A DNA stretch of 64,000 nucleotides from Cyanophora paradoxa (Eukaryota; Glaucocystophyceae; Cyanophorales; Cyanophoraceae). Position 1 is the first letter of the stretch, and every line of letters starts with the position of its first letter. The DNA lies in NCBI GenBank assembly GCA_004431415.1, contig QPMI01000455.1:1-64000 (forward strand), read 5' to 3'. The notes beneath the pieces are model-generated. The model searched no databases. It was given only the letters and a program-made list of their open reading frames with translations, and was not told the DNA's origin. The position numbers and the translations under genes are program-made. Below are positions 49,401-58,112 of this stretch, piece after piece.

Positions 49401-50243
49401 TCTCATCAGTCAACCAACGGCGGTGCCGAACGACTTGTCGGGGTGTACAAGCGGCTTGTCTTTGCGCTCTGCGCCGAGGACAAGCACGACAACGTCTACT
49501 GGCCGTACTACCACTATCGTGTGCTCTTCGCGCTGCGCACTACGATCCACGCGGCAACCGGCTTCTCTCCGGCTACGCTTCACCATGGACGCGAGCTGGT
49601 ACTGCCCGGGGACCTCCGCCTGGATCTTGTTCAGCGTGAACCCTTTGGCGAACCTTACACGTACGCGGAGTATGCGCTGGCTGTCGCACGGGCGGCTTCC
49701 AGCGTCGCCGAGGCGGTCAAGGCTCACCGGAAGATGTACAATCACAAACTCCTCCGCTACGGCACCGGCAACGAACCTCGCCAGATTTTTGTGCCGGGCG
49801 ACAAGGTGCTCTGCTGGAGCGAGAGCGCGAAGGCGACCAACGTCATGAAGCATGGTACTCGTAACGGCTGGACTGGCCCGTACGTGGTCGTGGAGGTCTT
49901 CTCTCACGGCTACCTCTACACCGTACGCGGCAACCCGTCATCCCGCATGCATCGTTCGACGGACGTTGTGGTGCACGTCGACAACATCATTCCGTACTAT
50001 GACCGCCCCGATAACTTCGCCGAGGATCCGAAGCCTGGTCGGCCTCGACGGCGTGTCCCTGAACCTGCTCCTCCGCCTCCGGTGCATCTGGACGCGGATG
50101 GTGACCAGCCTATGGAGGACCCGCTGATCTTGCACGACGATGAGCCTCGCCCTGAGGGCAGTCTGGCTGGAGAGGACATGTGTACAGCGACGACGACTCC
50201 GCGGAGTCTGAGCAGGAAGAGAGCGTACAGCTCCATGTTGTAA
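46446..50243 (+). CDS. Pol fragment: RT thumb, RNase H, AT-hook linker, integrase
   Basis: 1,265 codons in one frame. Residues 1-50 are the end of RT (KCHFMVRKIDLLGHRVS). RNase H is at about 96-200 (YTDWSL, EGEC, RTDHSPLQW). A linker of about 500 residues follows, with Pro/Arg-rich, acidic and repeated EEQRSSP segments and three AT-hook-like GRPRGRPRGRP units (about 416-440). Integrase: H2C2 zinc finger (H...CHHC, about 828-873), catalytic core Asp (LIDIDAYTKY), Asp (LTDNGTVF), Glu (GGAERLVG) at about 890-1005, then an SH3-like C-terminal domain. The ATG is only the first Met after the deletion and not a natural start. Not autonomous without RT. Confidence 0.85.
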   Translation: MKPSKCHFMVRKIDLLGHRVSAQGVRMDTKKVEVISKITERELQTVEHMRSFLGMTGFYRRFIRNYTRRELPLRDLIHAAKLADTTQLQWTPEASEALADLKKVMCDDIVLMLPDFSKPFIIYTDWSLRAMGAALMQTDSDSQERPIAFISRTLTATEARYSSPTEGECIAVMWAVKTWRHYFDCGHPFTIRTDHSPLQWLKSQELLANKALSRAALVMQGFNYTIEYRPGSTNVVADFESRMARTHPIYEPGAADGSDLTTDLPNGAHGHSVPRSGDPDDPTEIYGTLVPVTTEPTTSIAAAGLDGRAWAPPAPGTKRRRPVTLAEPRSSPNSPPQRARRKPEEQVTEDAEDVTSEVDPAEFSDADDDDLSSEEQRSSPSHAEADPPGRTGPHSEEQRSSPALGNTTRDGTRGSGDRGRGRGTLRGRPRGRPRGRPRLHHPRNRPSATEPRKPVLPDADPIGNLLPPPQLPGGLQLEIENYWRQDAQRHLDGRQHELARPEPDGKADPPLSPNSSVGEPMDVTDGEPPQATLPAPAASPAYAGQQGNKQSRRRAEDRHRAAKQAQHRSLKQQAQQRHEENVRNNADPDGAEARPRLSKEQRKQRRDTRRQELEMQAPRPPNLILTRGAGSRKGRYAIAPPSVMDVLDEALLPTPTPPETLGNERELPPAEPFSTDGVAPLDDRTGGRNAPKPVYLPPETTVADCWMQGPQPLVEVPVPPALQPLTVDGASMVEDQKTDPLCQMIIAFKLRKENLARCYGHTHSADILSRDPDVSKTCFGCGQARERFAKEVGRYCLSRSGVVLRTPLFPTMGSPVVVPQRWRAAVMEAYHDDWAHRGASIVARRIATRFWWPGMTKMVHRYVRTCHHCQLAKAKHRPRVQHMIIESRHPGDLRQADLCPMPHAKDAPHRFTQVLIDIDAYTKYPEIIMLTEADGTAMEWAAQSIQSSNGTPKRYLTDNGTVFKPKTPWGKFWTQQGVRLIYTGVSHQSTNGGAERLVGVYKRLVFALCAEDKHDNVYWPYYHYRVLFALRTTIHAATGFSPATLHHGRELVLPGDLRLDLVQREPFGEPYTYAEYALAVARAASSVAEAVKAHRKMYNHKLLRYGTGNEPRQIFVPGDKVLCWSESAKATNVMKHGTRNGWTGPYVVVEVFSHGYLYTVRGNPSSRMHRSTDVVVHVDNIIPYYDRPDNFAEDPKPGRPRRRVPEPAPPPPVHLDADGDQPMEDPLILHDDEPRPEGSLAGEDMCTATTTPRSLSRKRAYSSML

Positions 50244-51240
50244 GCTGGCCGAAGCACGACTTCGCCTAGCTAGGATGCTGGGGCTGGTGGCGTTCGCCTC
50301 CATGATGGACGCGGAGCTTGAGTTCCTGATCTTCCCTTGAGTCACTTTGGTGGTTGATGTGATGACTGTGAGGGTACTGCACCCGGCAGTGGACCCTGAG
50401 AGCTGCTGCGCCGGCGGCAGGCTCTGTTCAGTGGTTGGCCGCTGCTCATCGCAGCGGAGGGCCATTGCATCTGGCAGTGGGCCCTATAGTGGTGGTTGGC
50501 TGGCCGTCGCTCCAGCGACGGAGGGTCCTCATCGGACCTACCCCCAGTTTTCCCGTTGCTCAGCAGGAGCAGCGGGCTGGGAACCTTTTCTTATAGCTGT
50601 TCCGTTCAGTGCGTCCGACCCGCGTTGGTCGCACGCCTCCTGAATTGCTCCCCTTCCTTGGGCGCTGATTGGGTTGCGCAGTTGAAGCCGCGGGCTGATC
50701 ACCCGTCCGGCTCTGGATCCTGCCACTCCCTGCTATCACCCTCTTCGCCTCTTGGCCGGCCCCTTCCGGCTGCTACCTGGCCTCCCTCGGGCGACACGAG
50801 GACGTGCCGACGAGGGACACGCGGAGCTATTGCCTCACGGCTTTATGCCGTCAGGAGCCGGCCCTCCGAGTCTCGCTACTCGCAGCGCTTGGCCTTAGTC
50901 TCCGCGGTGCTCGCGTTGAGTGCGCCGATTGGACCCCTGCTACTTTTCATGTACCCCGCCTGGGCCCACACCCCGGGTGGCACACTTGTACCCTGTGCTT
51001 GTGCTTGCTCCTGGAATACCACCTCAGCTCGCTCTTGCCGCCGACCTGTTAGAACTGCGCAGCACGCATGGCCACGCCTAGCAGCACCGTAAACTAGGCT
51101 CATCTGAGTTAACGTTACTGTTCAAGCTTATAAGATGGCGCCAGTCCCCTGTTCGCGCCTCCTTCGTCCTTGCGCTTCCCGTCCCCTAGCCTATAGCTAT
51201 AGCTAGCCACAGCTCACTGCATGATTATATTTACAATCTA
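50244..51240. other. GC-rich region after gypsy pol; hairpin array; likely 3' UTR/LTR
   Basis: No gene. Between about 50370 and 50580 several stem-loops follow each other (see separate entry). The rest could contain the 3' LTR, but no matching 5' copy was found in the window. Confidence 0.4.
50370..50580. repeat. Array of GC-rich hairpins
   Basis: Successive stem-loops: CTGC-acccg-GCAG (with flanking gaggg/ccct), CCGCTGC/GCAGCGG, GGCCATTGC/GCAGTGGGCC, CCGTCGCT-cc-AGCGACGG and CCCGTTGCTC/GAGCAGCGGG. The stems differ in sequence but keep pairing, and the spacers share GTGGTTGGC and GAGGG. Confidence 0.7.
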
Positions 51241-51258
51241 CGCGCGTTAGCTAATAAG

Positions 51259-52351
51259 ATGGCTTCTACATCTAAGCTGGCGCTAGTGAGGCCCGGGAGG
51301 GAGGCGCCCCCGCGGGCGCCTCCAGCTCTCCCGTTTCGTCCTAATTGTGTGTCTCCTTGCGCTCCTCGTTTGCCCGGTCGCAAATGGCGCCCGGGGTGCG
51401 AAAAGAGCCAAAACCGCGACTCCCTCTCCCAATCCGCCCGATCCGACTGTGGCGCCCTCTGCTGGCCCCAGTAGCCCACCCCCTGTTCCTCCAACGCCCA
51501 CCCCTGAGGCGCCGGCCCCGGAGCCCGGCCCGCCAGTTATCACTCCTTCAGGCTCGAATATTTGCATCGGAACGCATGGCCCAACAGTGCCAACCCCATC
51601 CCAGCAGATTGCAGACCAAACCGTAGAGGCGTTCAATCAGCGTTTCGCAGCCATTGAACATTACCTCGGCGAAGTGATTGCAGCTCGTACCATAGGTACT
51701 GCCACCGCCAATCCAGCCCCGATTCCAACTCCGCCCATTTCGTCGGTCCCACTTGTCGATTTGACATCGAACAATGGCGGTGAAGGATCATCTTCGGGCA
51801 ACACTGCGCGTGAGCGTGCTGCACGTACACGTGAGCCCCTTACTGAGCGCGAACGCCAACGTCTCCACTATAATATTACCCGTTGGAATAACCCTCTAAA
51901 CAAAGAATTTGCTTTGGACACTCTCGATAATATAGCGTTAGCCGAGGCTCGTGATTATTCTGCTCTTTATATCGCACTTAGAGACCAACTCAAAAAGATC
52001 CAACGCATCAATCAGCTAGGCCTTGATCGTGCTCTTAGACTGCAAAATGTAAACCAGGCTACTGATGATTTTCAGGAGCGCCAACTTTTGTTAACTGAAC
52101 AAATGTATCAGCAGCAGTTGCAGCAGTTTACGCAGAATACTGTCACAGGCATGCCGTATGGTCGCTCACAGAATTTCGCTGCTCGCCCTCCCGGCCCTCG
52201 TCTGGCGGCCTCTGGCCCTACTCGCCCACGGGCTTGCTATCATTGTCATGATCCATCCCATATGCGTAATGTCTGTCCTGCTTTCCGTGCAGCTTGCCAG
52301 AACTGCCCTCCTGGCACTCGCCCGACTCCTCTGCCGACTCCAAACTCGTAA
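51259..52351 (+). CDS. DIRS gag-like protein with zinc knuckle (one frameshift)
   Basis: The first part (from ATG 51259, MASTSKLALVRPGREA) and the main part (open to 52351) are in different frames that can be joined at a CCCGGGG stretch near 51390. The main part has a Pro-rich region, a helical region around 51600-52120, and a CCHC knuckle CYHCHDPSHMRNVC near the C-terminus. It is expected to bind RNA and form particles. Confidence 0.7.
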
Positions 52352-53391
52352 ATTTATTTCTTTTCACATCGATCCATCAGAATATCGATATTCATGAGTT
52401 TTTCGCTACTTATGTACGAGCAGTGTTTTGACGCATGAGGGCATATCTTGATAGCAGAACCTGTGAACGTACTTGTGTTTTCTTGTGAGTAATTGATGAT
52501 GGATTCGAAAATCGCTGCAATTTCTTGATGCCCCAAAATCGCCACTGGCGTGCATATGCATGGATGCAATTCGCGAAATCGCCTTTTTATGGCGTACATA
52601 TTTATTCATGTCGCAGCTCTGCCCTTTGTGGCATCTGCATGTCTTGTTTTTTGCTTTGAAAATCGCCTATGGCGTGCACTTACATCGACATTTATTGCTT
52701 GCAAATTGTCAGGACAGCTCTGCCCTCGCGTGGCATCTGTTGCTGTATTTCTTTTCAGTGCGCACGGCACTAGTGCATACTCCCTCGCCGGAGATGGAGA
52801 TTCGGTCGCCATTTTTCTTTCCCTTGCGCAGTTCAAGCATCTGGAGTTCAGGCACGCCTCCCCCATAAATCGCTCGTGCACTGACTGGCGACCGAACGCA
52901 TCGATGGCATTATACATACGCATTTCACATATATGTGTGCTTCTGTGTGCCGTTAGAGGCCTTGCACTCGTCTGCAGGCTCTCGGCCTTCGCTCTTTTGC
53001 TCTTCATGGCAATTGTACAAGTAGTACCTCAATTGCAATATACGAAATGAGCGCTGTCCGAATAGTTGTTATACGAGGAACGTAGTATAACGTACTTCGG
53101 ACAGCGTGAATAATGTATATTGTTACATAAATTTCACACTCTTTGTTGCTTCGCAACAAGTACTTCTTGGGTACTTGTTGCACCTGCAACAAGTCCTACG
53201 AGCTTCCTAAGAGCTGCAGCAGTGAGCTATCGCTGCAGCTGCTGCAGCTTCTCTTCAGAGTTGCTTGATAGCAGCTTCGCTTCTTGCTCCCACCCAACCC
53301 TCCTATATATATGGATGCTGTTCTGCTGTCTATATAATTCCCTCCCCTTGCGTGCGGCCTCGAGCCTGTATTCTCGTGCATTATTAATTGC
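52352..53391. other. DIRS spacer between gag and RT
   Basis: A 166-codon frame (52550-53050) is hydrophobic and Cys-rich without a recognisable family; I do not support it as a gene. The 3' part contains palindromes at 53049-53106 and 53148-53190. Confidence 0.5.
53049..53106. repeat. Palindrome in DIRS spacer
   Basis: The arms GCTGTCCGAA and TTCGGACAGC, with a second inner pair GTTATAC and GTATAAC. It is followed at 53148-53190 by repeated GCAACAAG/CTTGTTGC arms. It may be part of a recombination or regulatory site of the retroelement. Confidence 0.75.
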
Positions 53392-55317
53392 GTGCTGTTG
53401 TTTTTTCTGTCAGGTTTTACTGCTCGCTGTCTCGGAAGTGCGGATGCCTTGGCGGCATGGCGTGCAATCGGAACAAGTGATTACATCCTTTCATGGCTTC
53501 AGAACGGCTACCCTCTTGCTGGCGTTGAGCATCTGCCTCCTAGTGTACATTACAATGCTGGTCAATCTCAGCGCCCTCGTGAGAGTACTTTCATTCGGGC
53601 AGAAATTCAGAAGCTGCTCGGTACCGGCGCTATTCGGGTGGCCCCCAAGCCCCCGAAAATTGTTTGCTCGCTATTTACGGTTCCAAAGAAGACTGGTGAT
53701 AAGCTCAGACTGATTTGGGATGGCCGCCCAACAAATCGAGGTCTTCCTCCTGTCCCTTTTCGCTATAAAAATATGCGCGAGGTCATCGCCTTGCTGCGAC
53801 CTGGCTGGTTTATGTTTACTATCGACCTCGAGTCGGGATATCATCATGTACCGGTAGACCCGCAATATTTCTCGTACCTGGGCTTCCAGTACGATAGTAC
53901 TTTCTTCGAATACACCGTTTTACCCTTCGGGCTCTCACATGCCCCATATGCATTCACCAAGATCATACGTCAGGTCATTAAATTTCTCCGCGCACACGGT
54001 ATTACCGTGGTATCGTATGTCGATGATTTCTGGTTTGCGGCTCCCACGTACCAGGCCGCTGTTAATCTTCGCAATTTCATTCTCGATCTTTTTCGCCACC
54101 TGCACTTATTCATTAATGAGAAATCGGCCCTTGAGCCTGCACAGCGTGTCGAATTTTTAGGGTTTATTGTAGATTCCACATCGATGATGTTTGAGGTCCC
54201 TCTGCAGAAGCTTAGTAAGCTTCAGGACCGGCTAAAGGACGCAGCTAAGCGCATCCAGTCGTGCCAGGCTAGAGGCGTGCAATTTCAGATGTCAGCTCGT
54301 ACACTCACTTCGATTGTCGGTGTGCTTATGTCAATGGCCTTAGCTATTGCACCCGCTCGCATTCATACTCGATCCATTTATCGCAACATTGATATTACCC
54401 AGCGACAATTTCGGTGGAATGCCCCGGCGGTGGTATCGCCGGAGGCCCAGGAGGAGCTTCTGTGGTGGCATGCAAATCTCGCCCGCTATAATGGGCGGTG
54501 TGCCATCCGGCCAGAGCGAATTTTCGTTGTTACGACGGATGCCAGCAAGATCGGTCTTGGTGGTTTTGTCACCACCGAGGTTGGCGATCTCTCATTCCAA
54601 CAACAGTGGACTCCTGCAGAGTCGGCCCAGACGCCTGCATGGCGTGAGATGACCGCCATTATTCGTGCTCTGCATCATTTCAGTCCTTACCTGCAGCACG
54701 TTAATTTACTAGTTCGCTCAGATAACACAAATGCAGTGCAGTACATTCTTAATGGTGGCGGTCGTAGCCCCGAGCTTACATTAATCGCCAAGGAAATTTG
54801 GAATTTCGCCTTGCAAAATTGTGCCTTCATGGATGCTGAGTGGATACCTGGAGAAACCAATAATTTCGCCGATTATCTTAGTCGCTGGTTTGCCCCTGCT
54901 GACTATCAGCTTTCCGATGCTGTTTTCCGTCGCATTGTTAACAGATATGGCTTGCCTGATGTCGATCGAATGGCATTAGCTTCCTCTGCACGTGTCCCTC
55001 GCTATAATAGCATTGATCCTTTTGACCGCCTTGCAGAGGCAGTAGACTGCTTCACTGTTGATTGGTCTCGTGATTTTAATTATGTTTTCCCCGACCCTGC
55101 AGTCCTACTGCGGGTGGTTCGTCATGCTCAAGCTTGTCGAGCTCGGATGATTGTTGTAGTACCCGAATGGCCCTCGCAGCCATGGTGGCCTATCTTGCAG
55201 GCTGCAGCTGTGGAGCCCCCTCTGCATCTTGGTCGGGGCCACACAGTATGCCTTTTCGGTCCAACTCGTGCTGCTCTTCCTGAGTGGCTGCTCCTCGCTT
55301 TTCTAGTTCAGTTTTAG
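53392..55317 (+). CDS. DIRS-type reverse transcriptase-RNase H
   Basis: 641 codons, intact. RT covers about residues 75-270: LRLIWDGRPTNRGL, FTIDLESGYHH (catalytic Asp), LPFGLSHAPYAFTK and SYVDDFWF (catalytic YVDD near 209). RNase H is at about 376-505: VTTDASKIGLGG (Asp), a Glu in WREMTAI, RSDNTNAV (Asp) and ETNNFADYLSR. A C-terminal domain typical of DIRS polyproteins follows (PEWPSQPWWP). The natural start may be further upstream. Confidence 0.88.
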   Translation: MLLFFLSGFTARCLGSADALAAWRAIGTSDYILSWLQNGYPLAGVEHLPPSVHYNAGQSQRPRESTFIRAEIQKLLGTGAIRVAPKPPKIVCSLFTVPKKTGDKLRLIWDGRPTNRGLPPVPFRYKNMREVIALLRPGWFMFTIDLESGYHHVPVDPQYFSYLGFQYDSTFFEYTVLPFGLSHAPYAFTKIIRQVIKFLRAHGITVVSYVDDFWFAAPTYQAAVNLRNFILDLFRHLHLFINEKSALEPAQRVEFLGFIVDSTSMMFEVPLQKLSKLQDRLKDAAKRIQSCQARGVQFQMSARTLTSIVGVLMSMALAIAPARIHTRSIYRNIDITQRQFRWNAPAVVSPEAQEELLWWHANLARYNGRCAIRPERIFVVTTDASKIGLGGFVTTEVGDLSFQQQWTPAESAQTPAWREMTAIIRALHHFSPYLQHVNLLVRSDNTNAVQYILNGGGRSPELTLIAKEIWNFALQNCAFMDAEWIPGETNNFADYLSRWFAPADYQLSDAVFRRIVNRYGLPDVDRMALASSARVPRYNSIDPFDRLAEAVDCFTVDWSRDFNYVFPDPAVLLRVVRHAQACRARMIVVVPEWPSQPWWPILQAAAVEPPLHLGRGHTVCLFGPTRAALPEWLLLAFLVQF

Positions 55318-55398
55318 CTGTACCCAATTGCAAACTAGTGTCAAATAATTATAAATGCAATCGAGCGCACACCCTCATGCTTCTAACCATACCCTGCA

Positions 55399-56070
55399 GT
55401 GGATGCAGCTCGTTGGGCCCACATCTGTGCTCGCATTACGTTCTACGCAAACCAGCATCTTGCCCCATCCACGCGAGATGCATATGCAATGTGGGTTGGC
55501 CGTTTTCGGCAGTTCTGCATTCAGCTGGGTGTTCTACCTTTTCCCGTCGATGCTGAGGTTCTAGCCGGTTTTTTGTGCGATATTGCTGACGATGACTACG
55601 TCTTCTCAACTATAAATGTAGCTTTTTCTGCAGTTCGTAATGAGTGTGAGACCTTGCGCTTTGATACCTCAGTTTTCAGCTCAGTGCTTCTTCAGCACGT
55701 CCTCACGGGCTTGCGCCGAGTCCTGGGCGATGGCCCACTCGCCCAGCGGCCGTCCTTTCGGTCGAACATATTCGCCGGCTAGCGGTAGCTTCCGATCGTG
55801 TTCCATCACAGACCCATCGTCGCTCTATTGCTATGATCACCGTCGGTTTCTTTGGCCTCCTCCGTCGCTCTGAGATTGTGCAAATTCGGCGGTCTCATTT
55901 ATCTTTCCGCCCAGATGGCATGGTCCTCCGCGTCTCTCGCTCTAAAACAGATCAGACTCAGATTGGTCACGAGCTTTTTATTTCGGCTCTTCCAGGCAAC
56001 GTGTTATGTCCTGTTTTTCGTCTTCGTGTTTATATAGCCACTCTGCCTCCTACTGTGGATGTCGTATTTG
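55399..56070 (+). pseudogene. Tyrosine recombinase of DIRS element, frameshifted and truncated by element C
   Basis: The N-terminal core-binding part (APSTRDAYAMWVGRFRQFC, 55399-55782) continues in another frame after a TTT run near 55757. The catalytic part has the first catalytic Arg in FFGLLRRSEI and the Lys region RSKTDQ. The reading frame enters the terminal repeat of element C at 56071, so the His-x-x-Arg motif and the Tyr nucleophile are lost from this side. Confidence 0.8.
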
Positions 56071-56607
56071 ACACATAGTAAAATGCGGAGTTTTAACCCT
56101 CGGCTTATCTTAATTGATTTTGTTGATATATCTCGTATATTCTATTTCAATCAATCGATAATCTGTGTATATCTTATCGAATATTCAATTATTTCGATTA
56201 TTTTGTATTCTTTTCGATATTTTATCGTAAATTTCTCTTCTTTTCCGATTAGTCTTACTGAGTCTATCGATAATCTGTATATATTTCCGAATAATATAAC
56301 TGAATCTCAATTAGATCTTGCCTCTGGTTAAAACTCCGCATTTTACTATGTGTGATTGGTCTAAAAGTTAATTGATTTAATCGATATTATATTCATGTAC
56401 TTTCTCGATTAAATTTAATTAAATTTAATTCATTTAATCGGAAATATATCGCTAAACTCGATTAAGATCCATAAATGATTCATTTGTTAAATAAAACAAA
56501 TCGATCTCTTATTGAATCCAATCGTAATTATACATGAAACTTATATGATTTTATCATTGTTTTGTTGAGTCTAAGGGGGGACCCTTAGGAATTTTGAAAT
56601 AATTGGG

Positions 56608-56698
56608 TGTGACAGGTGTGACAGGTCTATCCCAAACTTTTGATAGTTCATTTTTATGTTATAGAAAAGTTTGGGATAGACCTGTCACACCTGTCACA
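56608..56698. repeat. Iteron hairpin 1 in TIR of C
   Basis: Arms TGTGACAGGTGTGACAGG and CCTGTCACACCTGTCACA, extended by tctatcccaaactttt and its inverse. The 9-mer is TGTGACAGG here instead of TGTCACAGG in B, changed in all four positions of the hairpin. Confidence 0.85.
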
Positions 56699-56899
56699 CA
56701 AACCATATTCAGTAAGGATCTCTTTTAATGTTAAAATTTCAGTGTTAGTTGGTGTAGTTGATTCACAAAATGCATCCTGTCACACCTGTCACACAAACCA
56801 TATTCAGTAAGGATCTCTTTTATAATGAAAAACTCAGTAACAATAAGTAAGAAGTTTATCTATGTAATTCTACTTGAATAAACAAATGAAATAATCGAG

Positions 56900-56990
56900 T
56901 GTGACAGGTGTGACAGGTCCATCCCAAACTTTTGAGAGTTCATTTTTATGCTATAGAAAAGTTTGGGATAGACCTGTCACACCTGTCACA
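56900..56990. repeat. Iteron hairpin 2 in TIR of C
   Basis: Second copy with the same TGTGACAGG arms. The following sequence (caaaccatattcagtaagga) is the same as after hairpin 1 and after the partial copy at 56777-56822, so the region grew by tandem duplication. Confidence 0.85.
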
Positions 56991-57389
56991 CAAACCATAT
57001 TCAGTAAGGACCTCATATATTGTTAAAATCTCAGTGTTAGTTGGTGTAGTTGATTCAAAAAATGCATTTATACTCTGATTCATTGTTATTTCCTGTGAAA
57101 TTTGAGTCAACTCAACCCACTTAGTCAACCCTCCCATTGAATTCGTAACAAAATCCATATACTTTTACTACTTTTACGATTAATATGAGTCAACCTTGAG
57201 TCCACTTAAATTATAATTGGGGAATGAAGGGGAGATGCTGAGTTTTATTGTAAGGAAATCGATAGTATTCGAAATTGTAACATATTCTATTGTAGGAAAG
57301 GGATATATTATATCCTTTTGTTATAATAGCTGATCAATGTTATTGTAATAAAAAAGGTAAATCACCCTGATCATCATTATAGAAACCCA

Positions 57390-57788
57390 TCAAAACGGAA
57401 ATCTATCATGTTTATGCCTCTCAGTCTTCTCAAATGTTAAGAAATTCATTGTTTTATCGATCTCATCTGCAACTGATTGTGTTTTATGCTGAGCTTCTTT
57501 TCCACAACTGAATATATCAATTGCTAACATGCCTTCATTGGAATAACAATGAGCTGTGCAATGGCTTTCATCTAATAGCAGAACTAATGCAAATCCAGGA
57601 GGTGATAGTTTGCCATCAAATATCTCACAATGCTTATGAACAATCCTAATACCTTGCCTTAATACTGCTTGTTCAAGGGTTCTCATAATCCAATTACCTA
57701 GGAAGCTTACATGTTCATGTCCTGTTGCAATAGCTGTTTTAGCCTTGTAATCAAGCATAACATGAAAGCCCCTGTATTGAGTCTCCAT
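57390..57788 (-). CDS. speD-like: S-adenosylmethionine decarboxylase homologue (SpeD-type), C copy
   Basis: 132 residues, intact, with the same ESH self-cleavage site, His80, Ala67, Asn84 and Cys95 as the B copy. Only two or so substitutions are seen (such as Lys-Ser to Lys-Thr near residue 18 and Gly to Arg near 36). Its preservation in two separate insertions argues that it is a normal gene of the family and not an accident of B. Confidence 0.85.
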   Translation of the reverse strand: METQYRGFHVMLDYKAKTAIATGHEHVSFLGNWIMRTLEQAVLRQGIRIVHKHCEIFDGKLSPPGFALVLLLDESHCTAHCYSNEGMLAIDIFSCGKEAQHKTQSVADEIDKTMNFLTFEKTERHKHDRFPF

Positions 57789-57817
57789 TAAGAATACCTT
57801 AGAAAAATTAATTAAAC

Positions 57818-58090
57818 CTAATCGAACCTAATGCAAACATCCCTATATTCCACTGTGATTGATGAAGAAGCCCTTTTCCTGTAAGCCTGAGAATGTTTTT
57901 TGTTGCATTCCCTGCAACCTGACCCCTTCACATGATTAAAGGGATAGGTAAGGATCACCTTGTTACACTGCAAACATCTCACAGATACTTTCTCTTGAGC
58001 TTTGATGTAATGTGTCTCACTGTAATCGAATTTATCTTTACCATGAACTGTCATAGCAGCATCAATAAACTTTTTTGTTTTACTATCCAT
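57818..58090 (-). CDS. Zn-ribbon protein, DUF723-like (C copy)
   Basis: 90 residues. Identical to the B copy up to the second Cys pair (GSGC), then several changes in the last 30 residues (RECNKKHSQAYRKR versus RDCNKRKSQAHRKR). Same place beside SpeD. Confidence 0.65.
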   Translation of the reverse strand: MDSKTKKFIDAAMTVHGKDKFDYSETHYIKAQEKVSVRCLQCNKVILTYPFNHVKGSGCRECNKKHSQAYRKRASSSITVEYRDVCIRFD

Positions 58091-58112
58091 ACTCTATATA
58101 TAACCAATATTC

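Larger units (their letters stand above)
45988..50243 (+). mobile_element. Ty3/gypsy-type LTR retrotransposon remnant (internally deleted)
   Basis: A GC-rich element with a gag-like repetitive start joined directly to the thumb of reverse transcriptase, then RNase H, a very long linker and integrase. The catalytic palm and fingers of RT, the protease and most of gag are missing. LTRs were not identified. Confidence 0.8.
51240..56070 (+). mobile_element. DIRS-like retrotransposon, 3' end cut by element C
   Basis: It has gag with a CCHC knuckle, RT-RNase H of the DIRS type and a tyrosine recombinase in place of an integrase. The 3' part of the recombinase and the right terminal repeat are beyond the element C insertion and outside the window. 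The left boundary is approximate. Confidence 0.8.
56071..57222. repeat. Terminal inverted repeat of element C (one end), expanded
   Basis: Homologous to the B TIR up to the gagtccacttaaat tract, but longer: the hairpin region is duplicated (56608-56698 and 56900-56990, plus a partial copy at 56777-56822). The 283-bp end-palindromic block is at 56071-56353. The only other end is outside the window. Confidence 0.85.

Noticed and set aside
52550-53050. 166-codon hydrophobic, Cys-rich frame in the DIRS spacer
   Set aside because: No recognisable domain, overlapping frames on the other strand, and repetitive surroundings; not enough support for a gene.
56071-57222. Element C as the excised or duplicated right end of B caused by assembly error
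   Set aside because: C differs from B in the hairpin units, repeat numbers and one protein domain, and has a different flanking target, so it is a separate insertion.
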